Of a stretch of DNA of 9,240 bases, positions 1 through 6,010 are shown piece after piece. The DNA lies in the NCBI GenBank assembly GCA_900313295.1, contig OMQS01000045.1:1-9240 (forward strand), in the 5' to 3' direction. Position 1 is the stretch's first letter. Each line of letters begins with the position of its first letter. A program made the translations under genes and the position numbers. Below the pieces are notes generated by a model, which saw nothing but the letters and a program-made list of their open reading frames with translations, made no database searches and was not told the origin of the DNA. The DNA comes from an uncultured Eubacteriales bacterium (GTDB taxonomy: Bacteria > Bacillota > Clostridia > Oscillospirales > Oscillospiraceae).

Positions 1-847
1 CGTGGGAATACCGTGCCGTTGTCTTTATATCCGTGTGTCCCAAAAGCTCCTGTATCACGCGGAGGTCTGTGCCGGCCTCACGGGTCAAGGTGGCAAAGGT
101 ATGGCGGCAGCAGTGGGGGGACAGGTGGTGCACAGACGGCTCGGCCTCCCGAAGATGACGGAAAAAAGCGTCATAGTCACGGGTGAAGTTCCGAGGATGC
201 AGCAGCGTGCCGTTTTTGGTGCCGAACAGGAACTCGCCTTTGTGGGGCAATGTTCGGAGGCGATAGGCCAGCTCCGGCAGCAGAGGGACGGTGCGGAGGC
301 TGCTTTCCGTTTTGGCCTCATGCTCTGTGACCCGTGCTTGGTGGTTTTCCAAGTACACGGCGCGGTTAACGGTCAGCGTGTTTCCGGAAATGTCGGAGTC
401 CTTCAGTCCCAGCAGCTCCCCACGGCGCAGGCCGGTCAGCAGCAGGGTCATAATGGCAACGGCTATGCGCTGACGGTCGTAGCACATGGCGAAATTGAGG
501 ATAATGCAGACTTCTTCCAAGGTGAACGCCTCCCGAGGGCGCTCCTTGATATGCGGGAATTTGACGCGGGCAGCGGGATTCTTTTGGCACAGGTCGTTGT
601 CCATGGCCGCTGTAAACAAGGCGTTCAGAAGCACATGGAGCTTGTCCATGTAGGACTTGGAAGCGGTAAGGCCGAAGTCATTGACAAACCGCTGCAAGTG
701 CATGGGGAGGATAGCAGACAGCTCCAAGTCTTTCAGCTCCTGGGGTATCTTTCCGGCAACCAGCCCCAAGGTATAGTAGGAGTCTGGGCGTATGGTGTTC
801 AGTTTGTAGGCGGTCATGTATTCGGGAATCCATTGTCCCAGTGTCAA
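1..847 (-). CDS. Tyrosine-type site-specific integrase (3' end outside window)
   Basis: Site-specific DNA recombinase of the phage-integrase family, expected to integrate and excise the element by strand exchange between attachment sites. 282 residues are visible. An N-terminal SAM-like core-binding domain covers roughly residues 1-105, followed by the catalytic domain. All the catalytic residues visible here fit the family: Arg141 in [11 protein letters not shown], His245 and Arg248 in [11 protein letters not shown], His271 in LLGHTD, and the nucleophile Tyr280 in TARYSH. Only the short C-terminal tail after the tyrosine is missing, so it appears active. The start is TTG at 847-845: GGAGGTGA (854-861) sits 6 bases upstream, and an in-frame TGA lies just upstream of that start. 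The first ATG is ten codons in and lacks such a site. The TTG overlaps the stop of the replication gene in the sequence TTGA, which implies translational coupling in one transcript. Confidence 0.95.
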   Translation of the reverse strand, partial: MTLGQWIPEYMTAYKLNTIRPDSYYTLGLVAGKIPQELKDLELSAILPMHLQRFVNDFGLTASKSYMDKLHVLLNALFTAAMDNDLCQKNPAARVKFPHIKERPREAFTLEEVCIILNFAMCYDRQRIAVAIMTLLLTGLRRGELLGLKDSDISGNTLTVNRAVYLENHQARVTEHEAKTESSLRTVPLLPELAYRLRTLPHKGEFLFGTKNGTLLHPRNFTRDYDAFFRHLREAEPSVHHLSPHCCRHTFATLTREAGTDLRVIQELLGHTDIKTTARYSH

Positions 848-1638
848 GGGCAGTCACCTCCGTCTTTTGGATAGTCCAAGGAAGTCATGCAGACATCGCA
901 ATACAAGGGAATTTCGGAAAGGTCGGGGTTGTCGGCGCGAAAGGCAACATAGTCCATGCCGTCGCTTATAAGTGCGATGTCGGGCTTTTTTCGCAGGCAG
1001 CGGGAGGACAAGTACCACTTTCCGAAAATCTTCTGTGCGTCCTTGGTGAAGTATTTGACCAAGTAATTACAGGTGCGGTCATAGTTTTCGTCAATGGGGA
1101 TGCAGGTGGAATAGCCGAGCTTCCAATCCAGCATATTGAAAATAGGCTGCTGGCGGTCAGTGAAAAGTGGGCGTCCTGTGTGGGCGTCCGTGGCGGGGGC
1201 AATGCGGACATCGCCTAAAATGCAAAGGCCGTGAAAGTGGATCGCGCCGTCCCTGTGAAACTCTGGAACGATGACATAGCGAAAGCCTTTGCGGCTGCTG
1301 AGATTCTTGAGATGGGTATACGCGGCGCGTTTTACAGCGTCCGCGTCATATCGGTCTATCAGCTTGGGGTCAAGCGTCCAAGTGAAAAAGAAATCGAAGC
1401 GATTGCAGCGGGCAATGTCACGCACGGCGGCCTTGGCGCGGGCACGACTAACTTCAAGCGCTCTGTCGGGGTCTTTACCTCTCCCCTTTGGCGGGACATC
1501 GTAGGCGCGTTTTTGCGGCTCCCAGCCAGGGGCGCGGAAAATAGGGGCGTTTGCGACCTGAAGCACATCAACGGACGGATAGAGTTTTACGCGGGCATTG
1601 AAAAAAACATCCGCATGCGAAGCGCGGACCGCGGTCAT
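844..1638 (-). CDS. HUH-type replication initiator (rolling-circle Rep, microvirus/G2P-like)
   Basis: 264-residue protein with the three ordered motifs of HUH nicking endonucleases: motif [10 protein letters not shown] (residues 83-91), motif [10 protein letters not shown] with the metal-binding pair His134/His136, and motif [13 protein letters not shown] with Tyr192, Lys195 and a second Tyr196. The spacing and wording of the motifs resemble replication proteins of Microviridae and the Rep proteins found in integrative elements. It would nick one strand at an origin and stay covalently attached through a tyrosine, for rolling-circle replication or transfer of the excised element. The ATG start at 1638 has AAAGGGGG (1646-1653) 7 bases upstream. 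The gene shares its transcript with the overlapping integrase and is driven by the promoter at 1950-1978. The role in replication rather than mobilisation is inferred from the family. Confidence 0.85.
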   Translation of the reverse strand: MTAVRASHADVFFNARVKLYPSVDVLQVANAPIFRAPGWEPQKRAYDVPPKGRGKDPDRALEVSRARAKAAVRDIARCNRFDFFFTWTLDPKLIDRYDADAVKRAAYTHLKNLSSRKGFRYVIVPEFHRDGAIHFHGLCILGDVRIAPATDAHTGRPLFTDRQQPIFNMLDWKLGYSTCIPIDENYDRTCNYLVKYFTKDAQKIFGKWYLSSRCLRKKPDIALISDGMDYVAFRADNPDLSEIPLYCDVCMTSLDYPKDGGDCP

Positions 1639-1668
1639 AGCAAGACCCCCTTTGAGAACAATTTGTTG

Positions 1669-1906
1669 TTATATCAAGTAGAGCCGTCCGGCGAAGCACC
1701 GGCGGGCACTGGGGGACGGCGGCGCAATGCGACCCTTCTGCAACAAGGCCATCAGAATGGAAGAGTGGTCGGCGGTACAGACCGGAGGCTCCTGCAGGCC
1801 TTGCCGCCGTTCAGCGGAGCGAAGCTGCCCAGCAGCAAGGCCGCAGGGATGCGAACCGCTTTGCGGCTGCCGCCGCAAGTTGCTCCCGCATTTCCTCGAA
1901 GGACAC
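1669..1906 (-). pseudogene. Possible decayed small ORF in the Rep leader
   Basis: Between the Rep promoter and the Rep gene one frame starting at GTG 1906 reads like protein (SFEEMREQLAAAAAKRFA) but stops at 1811. A different frame, ending at a TAA at 1669, then reads plausibly (SILMALLQKGRIAPP). A one-base indel around 1830-1850 would join the two into a protein of about 79 residues. No ribosome binding site is visible before the GTG. I do not recognise the protein. The region may instead simply be an untranslated leader. Confidence 0.25.
1683..1720. repeat. GC-rich inverted repeat upstream of rep (candidate origin hairpin)
   Basis: GCCGTCC (1683-1689) and GGACGGC (1714-1720) are perfect 7-base arms. 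Nested inside are CCGG repeats (1688-1691 and 1699-1702) and a small GGTG/CGCC hairpin on the minus strand. It lies about 45 bases upstream of the rep start in the transcribed leader. HUH initiators nick at hairpins, often next to their own gene, so this is a candidate double-strand origin. It could equally be an RNA structure. The nick site itself cannot be seen. Confidence 0.35.
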
Positions 1907-1924
1907 GGCTGCATCACAAGAACA

Positions 1925-2001
1925 TATCCGAAACGGATAGCTCGAAACTATAATACTATCTGAATCGGATAGTGTCAAGAGAAAACTATCCGAAACGCAT
2001 A
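1925..2001. promoter_or_regulatory. Three operator boxes, TATCCG-N3-CGGATA family
   Basis: Box 1 (1925-1939) is a perfect inverted repeat, TATCCGAAACGGATA. Box 2 (1956-1972) is CTATCTGAATCGGATAG, with one mismatched pair. Box 3 (1986-2001) is CTATCCGAAACGCATA, with one perfect and one imperfect half. Centres are at 1932, 1964 and 1994, about three helical turns apart. They lie between the divergent rep and xre genes, so the XRE protein encoded at 2066 is the obvious ligand. That assignment is inferred from position. Confidence 0.75.
1950..1978 (-). promoter_or_regulatory. Promoter for rep-int, minus strand
   Basis: TTGACA (1978-1973) and TATTAT (1955-1950) are separated by exactly 17 bases, and the spacer is operator box 2 itself. 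A repressor bound there would block RNA polymerase directly. The predicted start is near 1943, giving an untranslated leader of about 300 bases before rep. Confidence 0.8.
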
Positions 2002-2009
2002 TTTTTTTC

Positions 2010-2038
2010 TTGCGATAGAGTTCAGAAGCTGGTACAAT
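2010..2038 (+). promoter_or_regulatory. Promoter for the XRE repressor
   Basis: TTGCGA (2010-2015), a 17-base spacer, then TACAAT (2033-2038). Operator box 3 ends 8 bases before the -35 element, so the repressor could regulate its own gene. The predicted start near 2045 leaves a leader of about 20 bases. Confidence 0.7.
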
Positions 2039-2065
2039 GAAAAAAACACGGAGGAGGTGTATGCC

Positions 2066-2434
2066 GTGAGCGAAAAGAACAAGTACCTCAAAGACCAATT
2101 TGAACGGGGAAAACAGTTAGGTGAGGACAAGAGCATTTCAGCAGGGGATGCAGTAAGGCAGATTATGGGCGAAGCGCGGGCAGAGTTCCAAGCGGCCAGC
2201 ATCTATACAAAGATGCGCAGCGAACGCAAGCAGAACGTGGCAAAGCGGTTACAGGAAACCAGAAAAAAGTGCGGGCTGACCCAGCAGGAAGCAGCCAAGA
2301 GGACGGGCATCAATGTGGTCACTCTGTCGGGCTATGAAATCGGCAAGAATGAACCGAATGTAGAGGCATTGGTGCGCTTTGCAGACCTGTACGGCGTAAG
2401 CATGGATTATCTCACATGCAGAACAGAGGAGTAA
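2066..2434 (+). CDS. XRE-family (HTH_3) transcriptional repressor of the element
   Basis: 122-residue DNA-binding protein. The C-terminal half (about residues 58-116) is a classical XRE/Cro-CI helix-turn-helix: VAKRLQETRKKCGLTQQEAA, then TGINVVTLSGYEIGKNEPN and the closing VSMDYLT. The N-terminal 55 residues are charged and predicted helical, without a family I recognise. They may serve oligomerisation or partner contact. The start chosen is GTG 2066, because GGAGGAGG (2050-2057) ends 8 bases before it. An ATG at 2061 reads only ATG-CCG-TGA, and the GTG at 2057 overlaps the ribosome binding site. It is divergent from rep-int and most likely represses both promoters through the three boxes at 1925-2001. 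A strong terminator follows 17 bases after the stop. Confidence 0.9.
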   Translation: MSEKNKYLKDQFERGKQLGEDKSISAGDAVRQIMGEARAEFQAASIYTKMRSERKQNVAKRLQETRKKCGLTQQEAAKRTGINVVTLSGYEIGKNEPNVEALVRFADLYGVSMDYLTCRTEE

Positions 2435-2450
2435 CCTCGGGTAAAGTAAG

Positions 2451-2493
2451 AGGCGGCCGCCCCAAATAATTAGGGGCGACCGCCTGTTTTTTT
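2451..2493 (+). terminator. Rho-independent terminator of the XRE gene
   Basis: AGGCGG-C-CGCCCC (2451-2463) pairs with GGGGCG-A-CCGCCT (2473-2485), 12 base pairs with one internal mismatch. The loop is AAATAATTA and a run of seven Ts follows (2487-2493). From here to 2583 I see no further gene or site, only AT-rich sequence. Confidence 0.93.
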
Positions 2494-2583
2494 GTCGGGC
2501 ATACAGACCCGAGAAAATGAAATTTTTGCAACTTTTTTGAGTGTTTTCCAAATAATTCCAACAGCGTTCTTCGGCAAAACGAC

Positions 2584-2614
2584 GAAAAGCCTCGGAACCC
2601 TTGAGATTCCGAGG
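2584..2614 (-). terminator. Terminator of tRNA-Val
   Basis: Perfect 8-base arms CCTCGGAA (2590-2597) and TTCCGAGG (2607-2614) with a 9-base loop. On the minus strand the hairpin is followed by CTTTTC. It starts 10 bases after the CCA end of the tRNA. The plus strand also has five Ts after the stem, so it may work in both directions. Confidence 0.8.
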
Positions 2615-2624
2615 TTTTTGAAGA

Positions 2625-2700
2625 TGGTGCGCGGTACAGGACTCGAACCTGTGACCCCATGCACGTCAAGCATGTGCTCTACCAGCTGAGCTAACCGCGC
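2625..2700 (-). tRNA. tRNA-Val (anticodon GAC)
   Basis: A 76-base cloverleaf with an encoded CCA. The acceptor arms are GCGCGGT and ACCGCGC, the D-stem GCTC/GAGC, the anticodon stem CATGC/GCATG around the loop TTGACGT (anticodon GAC, reads GUC/GUU valine codons), the variable loop GGGTC, and the T-stem ACAGG/CCTGT around TTCGAGT. The discriminator base is A. All stems pair fully. Its 3' end faces the mobile element, as expected when a tRNA gene is the integration target. Confidence 0.97.
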
Positions 2701-2713
2701 GAGAACGAATATT

Positions 2714-2742
2714 ATAATACCGTGTTCCCGGCCGTTTGTCAA
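2714..2742 (-). promoter_or_regulatory. Promoter of tRNA-Val
   Basis: Minus strand TTGACA (2742-2737), 17-base spacer, TATTAT (2719-2714). The predicted start is near 2707, just ahead of the tRNA 5' end at 2700. Confidence 0.85.
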
Positions 2743-2785
2743 TAGTTTTCTTGCCCGGATGGCATATTTTTTCATTTTCCCCCTT

Positions 2786-2907
2786 GCCCTCCGCAGAGGG
2801 CCTTGCGGTTAGGGAGGATGCGGATGTCCCTGTTGCGGCGGGACGATGTGGGCATCGTCCCCTACGGAAGCGTATCTTGCGGTGCGTAGGGGAGGGGCTC
2901 TGCCCTC
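2786..2907. repeat. Cluster of GC-rich inverted repeats, probably a dispersed intergenic repeat
   Basis: Four perfect hairpins follow one another: GCCCTC-CGCA-GAGGGC (2786-2801); GGGACGATG-TGGG-CATCGTCCC (2840-2861, 9-base arms); CCCCTACG (2859-2866) with CGTAGGGG (2885-2892); and GAGGG-GCTCTG-CCCTC (2892-2907). The style (CGTAGGGG..., GGGACGATG...CATCGTCCC) resembles multi-copy intergenic repeats that I associate with Oscillospiraceae genomes, but copy number cannot be judged from one window. The gene-free stretch 2743-3056 otherwise holds only AT-rich sequence at its right end. Confidence 0.55.
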
Positions 2908-3056
2908 AGTCCACCCCCCCGCTGGCAAAATTTTCTGCCCCGTTTCATTTGTATATCGGCCTATATTTTTTCGCCAATCTCACCAACACCGCCCGGGGAG
3001 CATCCGGAAAAATTTATGCGTTTGTCTGATTTTCCCCGGAATGACAAATTTTCCTC

Positions 3057-3085
3057 TTGCAGAGAAAAATTTTTTGTGTTATGCT
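3057..3085 (+). promoter_or_regulatory. Promoter for the small ORF / metabolic operon leader
   Basis: TTGCAG (3057-3062), a 17-base spacer, and TATGCT (3080-3085). The -35 element sits inside an AT-rich imperfect inverted repeat (AAATTTTCCTCT 3046-3057, AGAGAAAAATTT 3061-3072), which could be an operator. It is the nearest recognisable promoter upstream of the permease-dehydrogenase-aminotransferase genes. Confidence 0.55.
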
Positions 3086-3116
3086 CCGTTCATCATCCGG
3101 AAAGGAAGCTGTGGTT

Positions 3117-3314
3117 ATGACCAACGCAATGTGCGCCTCCCTCATGCATGCCACTTCTGCGCAGGCCCCCTGCGCCGCTTCCTCCTGCGCGGATATGCAC
3201 GCCATTCTGGGCATTATTATTCTGGACGCCAGCCTGCTGCTGGGGTCCGTTTTTGTATTGCTTTCCTCCGTGACCCGGACGGTGCGTTCCCTTCCTTCTT
3301 TGCAGGCGTGTTGA
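3117..3314 (+). CDS. Small hydrophobic protein or leader peptide (65 aa), function unknown
   Basis: No recognised family. The start is ATG 3117, with AAGGA (3102-3106) 10 bases upstream and a promoter at 3057-3085. The N-terminal 28 residues are rich in Ala, Ser, Cys and Met. Residues 29-52 (AILGIIILDASLL and onward) form one predicted membrane helix interrupted by an Asp. The C-terminus carries two Arg (TRTVRS), which would place it inside the cell by the positive-inside rule. The core has runs ATT-ATT-ATT and CTG-CTG-CTG and is mostly Leu/Ile/Val codons. The stop lies in a 7-base inverted repeat (GGCGTGT-TG-ACACGCC, 3305-3320), and a strong terminator starts at 3339. Two readings fit: a small membrane protein with its own terminator, or a leader peptide controlling the operon downstream by attenuation. 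It may also be spurious. Confidence 0.45.
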   Translation: MTNAMCASLMHATSAQAPCAASSCADMHAILGIIILDASLLLGSVFVLLSSVTRTVRSLPSLQAC

Positions 3315-3338
3315 CACGCCCACCTATTGCAGAAGCTC

Positions 3339-3372
3339 GAGGCCTCGCCCATCCGGCGGGGCCTCTTTATTT
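3339..3372 (+). terminator. Terminator or attenuator upstream of the permease operon
   Basis: GAGGCCTCGCC (3339-3349) pairs with GGCGGGGCCTC (3355-3365), 11 pairs with one G-U, a 5-base loop CATCC, followed by TTTATTT. It lies between the small ORF and the permease. No convincing promoter is visible between this hairpin and the permease start at 3450, so read-through or regulated antitermination would be needed to express the operon from the promoter at 3057. Confidence 0.85.
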
Positions 3373-3382
3373 ATAGATGTTT

Positions 3383-3414
3383 CCCTTCTGCTATGCCCGG
3401 CCAGCACAGAAGGG
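3383..3414 (+). repeat. Stem-loop in the permease 5' leader
   Basis: Perfect 8-base arms CCCTTCTG (3383-3390) and CAGAAGGG (3407-3414) with a 16-base loop. An upstream copy of TTCCCTTC at 3287-3294 could compete for the same right arm, which would give alternative foldings of the leader. The permease ribosome binding site (3439-3444) lies outside the stem. Confidence 0.5.
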
Positions 3415-3449
3415 GAACCCCCCATCAAGACAGAAAGCGAGAGGCAATC

Positions 3450-4988
3450 ATGGAATTTCTCAACTTTGTTATGGCACTCAGCCCCATCATCGTGGTGCTG
3501 GTGGGCATCCTCGGATTCCGTCAGTCCGCCAAAAAAGTGGCCCCGGTGGCCCTTATATGGACGCTGGTGCTGGCTTTTACCTACTTCAATATCACCGGCG
3601 CCTCCTTTAAGGAGAATGTGGCCGTGTACGACGCCCTCCTCTGGAAGGGCATCAAGGAGGGCCTGAAGATCGTGCTCATGGTCTTTGGCGCCTTTGTGAT
3701 TCTGAACCTCCTCCGGGATACCGGCGCCATCAACGAGGTAAAGGGCGCCATCGCCCGCATCAGTGACGACCGCCGGGTGCAGGTGGTCATCGTGGGCATG
3801 ATGCTCCCCATCTTCCTGGAGGGCGCTGCCGGCGCGGGCTCCCCCGCCGCCATCGCCGCGCCGTTTTTGGTGGCCCTGGGCTTTGACCCGGTCACCTCCA
3901 TCGCCCTGGCCCTTTTGGGCGATGCCACCCCCTGCTCCTGGGGCGGCGCAGGCCTCACCACCATCAACGGCGGCGCGGCCCTCACCGACGCGGGCATCAG
4001 CACCGTGGCCCTCAACTCCGCTATGGTGGGCCGCATCCATATGTTCGGCGTGCTCATCATTCCCTTTATCATGGTGGCCATGACCTTTGGCCGCAAGGGC
4101 TTCAAGGGCATCGTGCCCTACCTGACCTTCGCCGGAGTCACCACCGGCGGCGTGATGTTCGCCCTGTCCAACTTCGTGGGGGCGGAAATCACCTCCATGG
4201 GTACGGGTCTGGTGTCCATCCTCCTCTCCGTGGCCTATGTGAAGCTGGTGGGCGTGAAGACCCCGGAGGAATACCGCTATGCGTTTACCCGCCACGAAAA
4301 GAAATACGGCGCCTTCCGGGCCATGTCCCCCTATATCTATATGCTGGTGCTGCTGCCCGTCGTGCGCTACGGCTTCCCGGCGCTGGTGAAAAACGGCTTT
4401 GCCATCATGTGTACCTTCGGCTACATCGTGTGGGTGGATGTGGTGATCCTCATCTGTGGCTTCCTGGGAGCCATGACCCTGAAAACGGGCCTGAAGCAGT
4501 ACGGGCAGATCTGCAGCAAGACCGTGGGTCATGTGCTGCCGGTGCTTGTGACCATGGGCAGCCTTCTGGTGGTGTCCTACATCATGCAGTCCTCCTCCAC
4601 GGGCATGATGAACCTCCTGGCCTCCGACATTGCCGCCGTGGTGGGCAAGTTCTATCCCGCCGCCGCCGTGCTTATCGGCGCCAGCGGCTCCTTCATCACC
4701 GGCACGGGCCTGGGCTCCAACATCATGTTTGCCGATATGCACATCCAGGCGGCAGGGGCACTGGGCATGAACCCCATCACCGTTTTCGCCGGGCAGAATG
4801 CCGGCGCCTCTCTGGGTAACCTTATCTGCCCCAATAACACCGTGGCCGCCTGCGCCACCGTGGACCAGATCGGCAACGAAAACAAGGTCATGAAGCGCAC
4901 TCTCCCGGCCTTTGCCATTATCCTGGGGGTGTACATGGTGCTGACTATGCTCTACACCTGCGTGCTGTTTCCCCATTTCGGTGTGTAA
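3450..4988 (+). CDS. lctP: L-lactate permease (LctP) family 2-hydroxyacid transporter
   Basis: 512-residue polytopic membrane protein of the lactate/glycolate permease family, which moves 2-hydroxy monocarboxylates with protons. About a dozen hydrophobic segments run through the sequence, starting at residue 5. Family signatures are FLEGAAGAGSP (residues 122-132), GDATPCSWGGAG (157-168), GSFITGTGLGSN (413-424) and QNAGASLGNLICPNN (449-463). Length is normal for the family. The start is ATG 3450, with GAGAGG (3439-3444) 5 bases upstream. The frame stays open further upstream, but into the terminator hairpin at 3339-3365. It is the first gene of a three-gene unit, with 30 bases to the next start. 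The dehydrogenase and aminotransferase partners suggest the substrate may be a longer 2-hydroxy acid rather than lactate itself, which is inference. Third codon positions are almost all G or C. Confidence 0.9.
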   Translation: MEFLNFVMALSPIIVVLVGILGFRQSAKKVAPVALIWTLVLAFTYFNITGASFKENVAVYDALLWKGIKEGLKIVLMVFGAFVILNLLRDTGAINEVKGAIARISDDRRVQVVIVGMMLPIFLEGAAGAGSPAAIAAPFLVALGFDPVTSIALALLGDATPCSWGGAGLTTINGGAALTDAGISTVALNSAMVGRIHMFGVLIIPFIMVAMTFGRKGFKGIVPYLTFAGVTTGGVMFALSNFVGAEITSMGTGLVSILLSVAYVKLVGVKTPEEYRYAFTRHEKKYGAFRAMSPYIYMLVLLPVVRYGFPALVKNGFAIMCTFGYIVWVDVVILICGFLGAMTLKTGLKQYGQICSKTVGHVLPVLVTMGSLLVVSYIMQSSSTGMMNLLASDIAAVVGKFYPAAAVLIGASGSFITGTGLGSNIMFADMHIQAAGALGMNPITVFAGQNAGASLGNLICPNNTVAACATVDQIGNENKVMKRTLPAFAIILGVYMVLTMLYTCVLFPHFGV

Positions 4989-5018
4989 TAAATATTTTCT
5001 GTAAAGGAGATTTTGCAA

Positions 5019-5969
5019 ATGACTAAGAATCGTGTGGTAGGCGTCATCGGCCTGGGCCATGTGGGCGCCCATGTAGCCTATTCTCTGGCGGTGCAGGGCA
5101 TCGCCGACGAGCTGGTGCTGGTGGATCAGAATCAGCAGAAGCTTCAAAGTGAAGTGCAGGACCTGCGGGACGCCGCGGCCTACTTGCCCCACCGGGTCAC
5201 CGTTCGCCCCGGAGACTTTGCCGACCTGGGCGAATGCGATGTCATCGTCAACAGCGTGGGTAAGATCGAGCTGCTTCGGGGCAATCACGACCGGGTCACG
5301 GAGATGGACTTCACCATTCCCGCCGTCCGGAGCTATACGGAGAAAATCAAGGCCAGCGGCTTTGACGGCGTGGTGGTGAACATCACCAACCCCTGCGACA
5401 TCGTCACCCGGGAGCTGGCACTGGGCCTGGGCCTGCCCAAGGGCCGGGTCTTCGGCACCGGCACGGGCCTGGACACCTCCCGCCTGCTCAGCGCTCTGGC
5501 CCGGCAGACGGGCATCGACCACAAGTCCATCACCTGCTATATGCTGGGTGAGCACGGCAACCAGCAGTTTGCCCCCTGGTCCTGCGTCAGCTTCCGGGGT
5601 ATGCCTCTGGACAAGTGGGCCCAGACGGACGCGCGCTTCCGCTTTGACCGGGAGGCCCTGCAGAAGGAGTCCATCGGCGGCGGCTGGGTCACCTTCTCCG
5701 GCAAATACTGCACCGAGTACGGCATTTCCACCACCGCCGCCCGGATGGTACACATTGTCCTCCACGATGAAAAGGCCATCATGCCCGCCAGCATGGAGCT
5801 TTGCGGCGAATACGGGGAGAGCGGCCTGTTTGCGGGCGTGCCCTGCGTCATTGGCGCAAAGGGTGTAGAGGAAGTGGTGGAGCTGCCCCTGACCGACGAG
5901 GAAAAGGCAAAATTCCATGCCTGCTGCGAAGGCATCCGCCACAACATGGAGCATTTGAAAGAACTCTAA
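5019..5969 (+). CDS. L-2-hydroxyisocaproate dehydrogenase-type, LDH/MDH superfamily
   Basis: 316-residue NAD-dependent dehydrogenase that interconverts 2-oxo and L-2-hydroxy carboxylic acids. The Rossmann motif is GLGHVG (residues 11-16), with Asp36 at the end of strand 2 favouring NAD over NADP. The active site is complete by alignment with LDH: mobile-loop Arg92 (GNHDR), Asn124 (NITNP), Asp152 and Arg155 (GTGTGLDTSR), and proton-relay His179 (LGEHGNQQFAPWS). The wording of these motifs is closer to L-HicDH of lactobacilli than to true lactate dehydrogenase. Residues 84-86 (Glu-Leu-Leu) stand near the place where LDH has its lactate-selecting Gln, consistent with a bulkier substrate. The start ATG 5019 has AAAGGAGA (5003-5010) 8 bases upstream. 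The preceding in-frame TTG at 5013 is too close to it. The next gene begins 41 bases after the stop. Confidence 0.88.
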   Translation: MTKNRVVGVIGLGHVGAHVAYSLAVQGIADELVLVDQNQQKLQSEVQDLRDAAAYLPHRVTVRPGDFADLGECDVIVNSVGKIELLRGNHDRVTEMDFTIPAVRSYTEKIKASGFDGVVVNITNPCDIVTRELALGLGLPKGRVFGTGTGLDTSRLLSALARQTGIDHKSITCYMLGEHGNQQFAPWSCVSFRGMPLDKWAQTDARFRFDREALQKESIGGGWVTFSGKYCTEYGISTTAARMVHIVLHDEKAIMPASMELCGEYGESGLFAGVPCVIGAKGVEEVVELPLTDEEKAKFHACCEGIRHNMEHLKEL

Positions 5970-6010
5970 AAATTGCAGGTAAATTTCAAACACATACAGG
6001 AGGAAAAAAC

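Larger units (their letters stand above)
1..2493. mobile_element. Partial integrated mobile element (int-rep-xre module)
   Basis: A tyrosine integrase, an HUH replication initiator and a divergent XRE repressor with shared operators form a compact module typical of small integrative or integrative-mobilisable elements of Firmicutes. Codon use in these genes is visibly less G/C-saturated at third positions than in the metabolic genes to the right, which fits horizontal origin. The right border given is the end of the repressor terminator. The true border may lie anywhere between there and the tRNA-Val gene at 2625. The left end lies outside the window. No direct repeats marking attachment sites can be paired inside the window. 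Confidence 0.6.

Noticed and set aside
2..874. Open frame of 290 codons on the plus strand
   Set aside because: Antisense to the integrase, whose complete catalytic residues prove the minus-strand reading.
2492..2689. Short frames covering the tRNA-Val region
   Set aside because: The sequence is a fully paired tRNA with its terminator, and the frames (GTGLEPVTPC and similar) are the usual tRNA complement artefact.
3046..3072. AT-rich inverted repeat followed by Ts, looking like a terminator
   Set aside because: No gene upstream needs it on this strand, the stem is almost all A-T, and its right half forms part of a promoter. Kept as a possible operator in the promoter entry.
3324..5993. A very long open frame on the minus strand (889 codons)
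   Set aside because: It lies antisense to the permease and dehydrogenase, which have family motifs and ribosome binding sites. Its product is His/Gly/Ala-rich low-complexity sequence, a side effect of G/C-biased third positions.
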